Shown piece after piece: positions 4,999 through 13,600 of a stretch of 17,223 nucleotides of DNA (the stretch's first letter is position 1; the number at the start of each line of letters is the position of its first letter). Origin of the DNA: Sphingobacteriaceae bacterium (lineage in GTDB: Bacteria; Bacteroidota; Bacteroidia; B-17B0; Aurantibacillaceae); the NCBI GenBank assembly GCA_025360355.1, contig JANYCL010000232.1, positions 1 to 17,223 on the forward strand, written 5' to 3'. The notes under the pieces are model-generated. The model saw nothing but the letters and a program-made list of their open reading frames with translations, had not been told where the DNA came from and did no database searches. The position numbers and the translations under genes are program-made.

Positions 4999-6636
4999 TC
5001 AATCTATTTTCCACTCTGTTTCTGAATCCCAATCGGCCATTAATTTAATGGGCTGAGCATTAAAATAAATCAATTCGGGCTGTTTTTCATTCAAAATACT
5101 TCCTGTATCCCACTTTTTATTTTGATTTTTATCTTCAATTACTTTCACAAAATAATTTCCAGGACGTAAATTTTTAATCTTTATGTGCTGTTCCGCACTT
5201 GTTGTTAAGCTCATTTCAATATAATTTTCCGATACAATATTTTCTTTATCACCCATCAATTGCACTATGTAATTTTCTTTTTTAGGCAACAGCAGCTTTA
5301 AATTTAATACTGCATAATCCGATTGCTCTGTTGTTTTAAATGAGATCTTCATCGAATCACTTTCAATTCCCATTACCGTTTTAAATGCACCTTTTTTTAG
5401 TAATATGTCGTAATTCGTGTTTTGGATCAGTTTATTTCCAATACTAAAGGTGTAAAGATTGTCTTTAGTGAGTTGTAACGGCGTTTTAATGAGTGAATCG
5501 GTTTTATATTGAAATATCATCTTCGAAACATCAAAACTTTGCTCATCCATCCAATTACTAAAGGCTAAACTTGGTGTTGCAAAGTAATCCATCCCATTTC
5601 CATCACTTGGTTTAAAATTAAGCACCAACACATGCTTATGCTCAGTTTTCATTTTTTCAAACTTATCCTTAGTTGCAATTATAACATTGATGGTGTCGGT
5701 TATTGGTCCGCCCGGATGTTTTATCAATACTTTTAGCGTATCAAATATATTCCTGTAAAAAATAAAACAGGTGTCGTTAAGCTTATTAACCGTACTTATA
5801 TCGTTATTTTGATCAGCATTAAAAGTCATTACCTCATTTATTTGTTCTTTATTATATACGACGTAGGCTACACCATAATATGGCGATTGTATTTTCTTAA
5901 TAAAGCTTTTTGAAGACACTTCTTTAAATGTTTTCAGATTAATTACAGTATCAATTGCTGTTGTAACAGGTGATCCGTTAAAAGCTATTAACTCTTCGTC
6001 CCCGTCATACATTAAGTTTTTATTTTTGTCGGTAAAAGCAAACGCTTTAAATGATGCTTTAGGCAAATACGAAATTTTATAGGTTCCTCCTTCCGATGTT
6101 TTGGTGAAATACATCGGTTTCTTTTTAAATACTACACTATCCGATTCGGTTCCATCATACAAACCAACTGTTACGTCCTTTTCGGGTTTCAAATTAAAAG
6201 CATTAAGTATGGTACCGGTAATAAATAACGAATCGATGACGCTTCCGGTTGAAAACACATAATCGTAATTCGATAATACATTTGATTCATGCATATCGGC
6301 AATAGCGTTTCCAAAAAATAAACGATAAGTTGTGTTGGGCAACAGATCCTCTTCGAACTTAATGGTTATTTTTTTACCTCTTGCTTCAACAAGCGGCATA
6401 TCTTTAGGCTGAGGTGTTACAACAAGCTGGTTGGATATATCTTTTACCTGAACAAATTCATCAAATTCTAATTGAATGATCCTTCCTTTAAAATTTACAG
6501 ATGCATTAAGTGGAACAGCTTGTATTAACTTAGGCGGCTGAGTATCTCTTTGTCCGCCGGTAAGCGGACTAACTTGAGCGCAGCGCCAAAACAATAAGCT
6601 TAAACAGGCAAAAATTATGTAAAGGTGTTTTTTCAG
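4999..6636 (-). CDS. Ig-like (SbsA/Big_5-type) domain lipoprotein
   Basis: About 545 residues if started at the CTG at 6636, giving MKKHLYIIFACLSLLFWRC, a good lipoprotein signal with Cys19 followed by AQVSPLTGGQRDTQPPKL. The TTG at 6594 would remove the signal peptide and is rejected. The segment after the lipobox (TGGxxDTxPPKL, then FDEFVQVKD, LLPNTTYRLFFGNAIAD) is typical of the Bacteroidota Ig-like lipoprotein family with a Big_5 domain near residues 35-125. Later parts contain carboxypeptidase-regulatory-like beta domains and two Asp/Asn-rich loops (DKNKNLMYDGDEE, DKNQNKKWDTG) that could bind calcium. Function unknown; probably surface or periplasmic, and linked to the adhesin through its position 75 bases after the PorP/SprF gene. 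No in-frame ATG exists after the upstream stop at 6660-6658; see findings for a possible 1-base deletion. Confidence 0.8.
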   Translation of the reverse strand: MKKHLYIIFACLSLLFWRCAQVSPLTGGQRDTQPPKLIQAVPLNASVNFKGRIIQLEFDEFVQVKDISNQLVVTPQPKDMPLVEARGKKITIKFEEDLLPNTTYRLFFGNAIADMHESNVLSNYDYVFSTGSVIDSLFITGTILNAFNLKPEKDVTVGLYDGTESDSVVFKKKPMYFTKTSEGGTYKISYLPKASFKAFAFTDKNKNLMYDGDEELIAFNGSPVTTAIDTVINLKTFKEVSSKSFIKKIQSPYYGVAYVVYNKEQINEVMTFNADQNNDISTVNKLNDTCFIFYRNIFDTLKVLIKHPGGPITDTINVIIATKDKFEKMKTEHKHVLVLNFKPSDGNGMDYFATPSLAFSNWMDEQSFDVSKMIFQYKTDSLIKTPLQLTKDNLYTFSIGNKLIQNTNYDILLKKGAFKTVMGIESDSMKISFKTTEQSDYAVLNLKLLLPKKENYIVQLMGDKENIVSENYIEMSLTTSAEQHIKIKNLRPGNYFVKVIEDKNQNKKWDTGSILNEKQPELIYFNAQPIKLMADWDSETEWKID

Positions 6637-6641
6637 GTTTT

Positions 6642-6670
6642 TTAGATTGCCATAAAATTAATCAATCTAA
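6642..6670. repeat. Perfect 8-bp inverted repeat upstream of the Ig-like lipoprotein
   Basis: TTAGATTG (6642-6649) and CAATCTAA (6663-6670) are perfect reverse complements with a 13-base loop. On the minus strand no T run follows, so it is not a classical terminator. The only ATG upstream of the lipoprotein (6653-6651) lies in the loop and reads ATG GCA ATC TAA, with the stop inside the second arm. Confidence 0.5.
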
Positions 6671-6711
6671 CGGAATACAATTATTAAAAAACCCTAAACA
6701 GAAACGGGTCA

Positions 6712-7626
6712 TTACTTATCTGTTACCCATGAACGGTTTTGTTTTTTAGAAAAACGTAAACCAAGCATTATTTCATGTGTTCCTGAGCTGTATTTGCGGA
6801 GATTAGTGGTTGGGAAGTCGTACGAATAACCTATCAATAAGTAATTTTTGTACATAAATCCTATTAATGCCGTAAATGCATCATGATGGCGATAAGCTGC
6901 GCCTAACCAAACTTGTTCTTTATATATTACTCTTGCGCCAACATCTAATTTAAACGGCGCAGGAGTTGCATATTTTACTAAGAAAGACGGTTCGATCTTA
7001 AAATCTTCTCCAACATTGAATTTATAAGCTCCATTAATATTAAAATGCGTAACCAAAGTACCTCTGCTATCTGATCCGGGATACAAATTAAGTTTGGCCT
7101 GATACATTTGAGGTACTGCAATACCAAAGTAATATTTCTTATTATAGATCAAAATACCGGCACCAAAATCCGGTGCATAAGTAGTTTGATACTGCGTTAA
7201 TAAATTATCGTCACCTGCATCGTGTAAAATTAATTTATGTCCGTCGATACCCCATTGCAAAACTCCGGCGCTTAAAGCCATCGACATTTTAGTTTCTTTA
7301 TTTAGTTTAATGTGATATGCGTAAGAAAAATTAATACCTACTCTCCTTGTCGGACCAACTATATCGGTAAACAAATTCATACCAATGCCCATGTTCTTTA
7401 CTTTAAGCGGACCATTTACCGTTAATACATATGTTCTCGGCGCATCTGTAATACCGATCCATTGGTAGCGGTTATCTGATCTTACTTCAGCATATTCTTC
7501 TTTACCGGCAAAAGCAGGATTTATTGCATACTGATTAAGCATATACTGTGTGTATTGCGGTAATTGCTGTGCTTTCAGATCAGCCAGCATCAATATGCCA
7601 AATATGAATAATATTATTTTTTTCAT
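6712..7626 (-). CDS. PorP/SprF family T9SS outer-membrane protein
   Basis: 304 residues. A signal peptide (MKKIILFIFGILMLADLKA, cut before QQLPQ) is followed by the family hallmark QYTQYMLNQYAINPAFAG and then RYQWIGITDAPRTYVLTVNGP. The body is a predicted beta barrel, and the C-terminal YSYDFPTTNLRKYSSGTHEIMLGLRF matches the conserved end of PorP/SprF proteins. In gliding Flavobacterium, SprF is needed to secrete the adhesin SprB, and type B sorting domains generally depend on such a partner. Here the gene starts one base after the stop of a giant adhesin with a type B domain, so it is most likely the dedicated partner. The start ATG at 7626 is the only one giving a signal peptide. I withhold a symbol because this family has many paralogues. 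Confidence 0.95.
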   Translation of the reverse strand: MKKIILFIFGILMLADLKAQQLPQYTQYMLNQYAINPAFAGKEEYAEVRSDNRYQWIGITDAPRTYVLTVNGPLKVKNMGIGMNLFTDIVGPTRRVGINFSYAYHIKLNKETKMSMALSAGVLQWGIDGHKLILHDAGDDNLLTQYQTTYAPDFGAGILIYNKKYYFGIAVPQMYQAKLNLYPGSDSRGTLVTHFNINGAYKFNVGEDFKIEPSFLVKYATPAPFKLDVGARVIYKEQVWLGAAYRHHDAFTALIGFMYKNYLLIGYSYDFPTTNLRKYSSGTHEIMLGLRFSKKQNRSWVTDK

Positions 7627-7627
7627 C

Positions 7628-10600
7628 TTATCTGAATATTGTTAATGGTCCGGTATATGCTTTCGGGAAGTTCACGTGATGCAGATCAATAATATAATAA
7701 TAGGTACCTACCGGTAATTCTTTTCCATTATATCTTCCATCCCATGGTGTATTATATCCAGTTGATCTGAATAACAATTCTCCCCAACGGTTATAAACCT
7801 CAACAACGCAATTCGGGAACTGCTGAATATTATCGATTACCCAGTAATCATTTTTTCCATCGGCGTTAGGACTAAATCCATTCGGAATAAATATTTCAGG
7901 GAATATAGAAACATGCATAGTATCTGAACCAATACAACCATTAGCATCAGTTACCATTACGGTATAAGATGTATTTATAGTATTAGTAGCAGTTGGATTT
8001 GGTAATGAACCATTATCTAATGTTGATGATGGGATCCATGTAAATGTTACACCGGTTGCAGAAGTTGGCGAACCACCAATAACCGTTGACGTAAATATTG
8101 TTATTGTATAATTTGGTCCGGCATCAACTAGTGGCGGAATATTTGATGTGATCTTTATACTATCACGACTAATACAAGCCCCGTTTGTTGCAACTAAAAC
8201 ATAAGTAGAAGTTCCTGTTGCAGGAGCTACGGTTGTTATTAATGTATTAGTGAATGAAACTGCACTCGGTAATAAAAACCAATTGTAAGTTGTGCCACCG
8301 CTTGATAAACTTCCGTTTAATACAAACGAACCGCTTTGACAGAATGAAGAATCTTTACCGGCAACCGCTTGCACAGAAATAGTTGGAACAATTACCATTG
8401 TAGTATCTTTTCTACAACCTGCAAAATCTATTAATGTTAAAGAGTATGTGCCCGATAAAACATTTGAGAGTGATGAAGCATTACTTGTAAATGCCGGCAG
8501 ACTTGTCCAGGTATAAGAATAAATAGGCAATCCGCCGCTAACTGTAGTTGTTATTGCGCCATCAGCTGCAGTGTTACAAGATGAGTTTACAGTGTTTGCA
8601 TTTAAAATAAGTACAGGTGGATTTATTAAAGTATATGTATTAGAAATACTACATCCATTTGCATCTGTAACTGTAGCTGCATAATTTCCGGCGCATAAAT
8701 TTATGATTGGATTAGTAGCAGCCGGTGGCGTCCATGTATAAGTATAAGGTAAAACTCCACCGCTTGGTATCAACGTTATTGAACCGTTACATTGATTATT
8801 ACAATCAGGTGTATTAAGATTCGGCAGACTCAATAATAATTGCGGCGGCTGAGATATGGTTACGCTTTGTACTGATAAACATCCATTACTTGTTGAAGTT
8901 ACTGTTGCAGTTACAATACCGGAACATAGTGCACTAGCTGTACTTGTATTAATTCCGTTTGTTACTGTTCCGGCGCTCCAATTAAATGTAAATGGTGCTG
9001 TGCCTGATGTTACCGATAAAGATGCAACTGCATTACAGGTTCCGCTGCACAACGCATTTACCGAAGAGAAACTAAACACTGGTGCATTTACATTTGTTAA
9101 TGGGAATACTAAAGTTTTTGAACAACCTGATGCATCCGTAACAAGTACAGTATATGTTCCAACTCCTAGTCCGGTTAAACTGGATGCTGTTGCTCCACCC
9201 GGCGACCATAAATAAATATAGCCACCTGCACCACCTGAAACATTTAATGAAATTGAGCCTGTAGGTGAAGAACAAGGCGGTTGTGTTACAAAAGGTGTAA
9301 CGGTTAAACTGTTTGCTGAAGTAATATTTACAGAAGCATTTCTGATACAACCCATCGCATCCGTCATTTGCACAAAATAATTTCCTGCACATAAACTGCT
9401 TACTGATTGAGATGCCGATGAAGGTGAAAGCCAATTATAAGTTATTGGTGCTGTTCCGCCAACTGCAGTTACTGTTGCTGCTCCATTACATTGTGCAAAA
9501 CAAGTTTCATTTGTAACGTTAATTACTTCGCTGTTAATACCGCTTGAATTATTAATAGGAACATTTACATTTTGCAAACATCCGTTGTTATCGGTTATGG
9601 TCACCATATAAATACCGGCGCACAAATTAATTTCAGAAGCGGCTGTGCTTCCACTACTCCATGTATAAGTATATGGTCCTGTTCCGCCAACCGCATTTAC
9701 AGTTGATGAACCGTTACAAATACCGCATGATGGCTGAACAACCGCTGAAGTTAATGATAACACGGAAGGAGAAATTACAGTTCCTTTTAAAGTATCAGAA
9801 CAGCCCTGCGCATCTTTTATTACAACAAAATAATTTCCATTACATAAATTAAATGCCTGAGAAGTAGATTGACCTAAAGGATCGCTCCAGTTATAACTGT
9901 AAGGTGGTAAACCTCCGGCTACACTTGCCGCTAATAAACTTCCGTTACAATTTCCAAAACAATTATTATTTACAGCAACTGAACTCGCAGTAATATTTAC
10001 GCTACCCGGTAAACTAAGTATTTGTGTAGTTGTACAGGTTTTACTATCCGTTACAGTTAATGTATAATTACCCGGACATAGATTAGTTACCGAAGAAGTT
10101 GTTGCGCCTGTACTCCAGCTATAAGTATAAGCCGGATTTCCGCCAACAGGTGAAGAAGTAATTATTCCATTGCAATTTCCACCGCATAATGGTTGTGTTA
10201 CAATTGGACTTGCATTTAAAATTGCAGGTTCATTAATTGGAACAGATTGGAAATATATGCAATTATTAGCATCTGTAATTTGCGCAGTATAAGTTCCCGC
10301 ACACAAACCAGTTATTGGGTTTGATGCAGTTGGAGGTGTTACCCACACAATTGTGTAACCCGGTGTTCCTCCAATAGGATTTGTTACTGAAGCTGCACCG
10401 TTACATTGGCCGTTACAAGCAACATTAGTTGAAGTAACTGTTGCACCGGTTGGTCCGTTTGAATTACTTAACGGTATAAAGAATGTACTTGAACATGCTT
10501 TAGAATCCGTTACTGTTACCGTATAAATTCCCGCACATAAATTCACAGCCACAGTTGATACAGATACAGCAGGGTTCCATGTTAAAGTATAATTTGGTGT

Positions 10601-13600
10601 ACCGCCCAATGCAGCAACATTGATCGATCCATTACAAGGGAAAACATTACAAGTTGCTGCTGTTGATGAAGGATTTATAGTAAGAGTTGCTGGCGCAGTT
10701 AATATTACTTGTTGTGTATCTAAACAAGCTTTGTTATCCATTACAATTACACTATAAGTTCCCGAACACAATGAAGAAATACTTTGCGTAAACTGATTTG
10801 GACCCGTTGTCCATGTATAAGTAAACGGTGCCGTTCCATTCGCAGGATTGCTGATCGCAGTACCATTACAAGATCCAGGACATGATGGATTAACAAACGT
10901 TGCGTTTGCTAATAATGCCGGAGGATTTGTTAATGCAATAACATTTTGTCCGGTACAACCATTCGCATCAATTACTATTGCTGTATAATTTCCTGCGCAT
11001 AATCCTGTTGGATTTTGTCCAACCCCGGTTGCGATCCACGAATAAGTTAACACGCCTGTACCACCCACTGCAACTGTTGTTATGCTTCCATTACAAACTC
11101 CGTTACAACTTGGATTAGTTGGCGTAAGATTTACAGTTATTAATGCAGGTGATGCAATCACAAAACTTTGTGTAAGTGTACATCCATTTGCATCTGTTAC
11201 AGTATTTGAATAATTTCCTGCACATAACCCGTTAACAACACTTGTGGTTGCAGCAGAACCCGTCCAGCCGTAAGTAAAATTAGGCGTTCCACCTGCAACA
11301 GTTATTGTTGCACTTCCATTACATTGCGAATTACATAATGCACCCTGTACAGTTAACGTTCCTGTTATAGCGTTTGGTTCAGTAATTGTAACTATAGATG
11401 TTGTTGAACAACCATTCGCATCCGTTATTGTAACAGAATATGCATTCGCACATAAATTAATTAAATTATTTAAAATGGAACCAGGGAACGAACCAACTGG
11501 AGTCCAGTTATAAGTATATGGTCCTGTTCCTCCGGCTGGAGTTGCGGTTACTGTTCCGTTACAAGCACCATTACATAATACATCACGTTTTGTAAATGTA
11601 ATTGTTAACGATGACGGTTGTGTTACAACAAAAATTTGAGTGTAACGACAAGCATTAAGATCTAAAACATCTGCAGTATAAGTTCCTCCGCAAATATTAT
11701 TTAATGTTGGTGAGTTTACAGCACCGGGTGACCAAGTAACAGAATAAGGTGGGGTACCGCCTGCCGGTGAAGTTGTAATTGTTCCGTCACAAGCCACACC
11801 ACAATTCGGATCTGTAACAACAGGATTTAAACTAAAAGTTGGAGGCTGAGCTATAACAACAGTTTGACTAGTTAAACAGCCGGTTGCATCACTAACATTA
11901 ACCGCAAATGTTCCTTGACATAAACCGGCAACAATTGCATTTGTAGAATTTATTGGAGGAGGCCAGTTAATATTAATTGGCGCTGTTCCAACAACACTTA
12001 CTGTTGCAGAACCATTACAAGAACCATTACAAGTTACCGAGGATGATGTTACTGTAACTGTTGGTCCGGTTGGATCGCTTAATACTGCAACTAAAGTTTG
12101 TGTACAACCTGCCGCATCTTTAACTGTTAATGTATAAGAACCTGCACCAACATTTACTGCAACAGAAGTTGTTTGTGCTGATGGAGTCCATGTATATGAA
12201 TATGGTGAAGTACCACCGCTAACTGTTGCTGTTATTGAACCATTTGTTCCGCCGCAAGTACTCGGACTAACCGCATTAAACGAAGCTGAAAGTGCGTTTG
12301 GCTGCGTAACAATAAATGTTTGTGATTTTAAACAATTGTTTGCATCAGTAATATCGAGTGTATATGTTCCTGCGCATAACCCAGAAGCGATCGGTGTTCC
12401 TTGTCCTGCACCCGGCGCCGGCGCCCATGTATATGTTTTCGGGCCAGTGCCACCACTTGCAGTTACGCTTATTACACCATTACAATTTCCATTGCAGGAA
12501 ACATTTGTAATTGTAGATGTAACATTTATTGCCGGTGGATTTACAAAAGTAATTGTACTTGAATTTAAACAACCAGAAGCATCAGATACATTCACCGTAT
12601 AAGGTCCCGAGCACAAACCAGATGCAGTTGATGCATTTCCACCCAATGGTGACCAGGTATATGTGTAAGGAGGAGTACCACCGCTTGGATTTGCATTAGC
12701 TATTCCACCACAAACATTATTACAAGTTAATAAAGTGCCTGTTGTTGTTATGCTTACAATAATACTTTGAGAAATATTAACTGTTTGAGTTACACTACAT
12801 GCTTTTGTATCGGTAACAACAAGTGTATAAACTCCAACACACATACCGGAAGGAGTTGGCGTGCCTTGTCCTGCACCCGGTATCGGTGACCATGTGTAAA
12901 CATAACCTGGGTTACCACCGGCAGCTGCTACAGTTGCAGCACCAATGCAGATATTACAACTTGGTTGTACACTTAATATGGCGACTGATAAAAGTAATGG
13001 TGAAGTTATAATTGCATTCGCATTATTGATACAGCCATTTGCATCAGTAACAGTAACAACGTAGTTGCCACTACATAAATTAATTGCTGTCCCCGTTGCG
13101 TTTGTAGTTACAGGAATTGTATTCCATGAATAAACATATGGTGCGGTTCCGCCAGTTGCATTTGATAACGCTTGTCCGTCACAACTGCCTGCGCAATTTG
13201 TAGGAATTGCGGTAGTAGTTATTACTATTGGAGGAGGGGCGGTAACCGTTGTAACTGCAGTTTGCTGACAACCATTCGCATCTGTAATAGTTAAAGAGTA
13301 ATTGCCGATACACAAACCACCAATATTTTTCGGTCCGCCTACACCACTTGCACCGGTTGACCAGTTATAAGTGTAGGTTGGTGTACCGCCGGTAACTGTT
13401 GAAGTTATTGAACCATTACAACCACCATTACATTTCGGTGCCTTAGGCGTTAAGGCAACAGTTATTCCTGAAGGTGCAGCTACAGTAACAATTGTTTGTG
13501 TTGCACAACCATTTGCATCTTTAATATCTAAAGTATAAGTTCCGGCGCATTGTCCGTTAATGATCGCGGTATTAAATGTTGCAGGTGCAGGGGTTGTCCA

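Noticed and set aside
12414..12425. GGCGCCGGCGCC palindrome as a regulatory site
   Set aside because: It encodes the Ala-Pro-Ala-Pro stretch of one adhesin repeat and lies deep within the coding region; a simple codon effect explains it.
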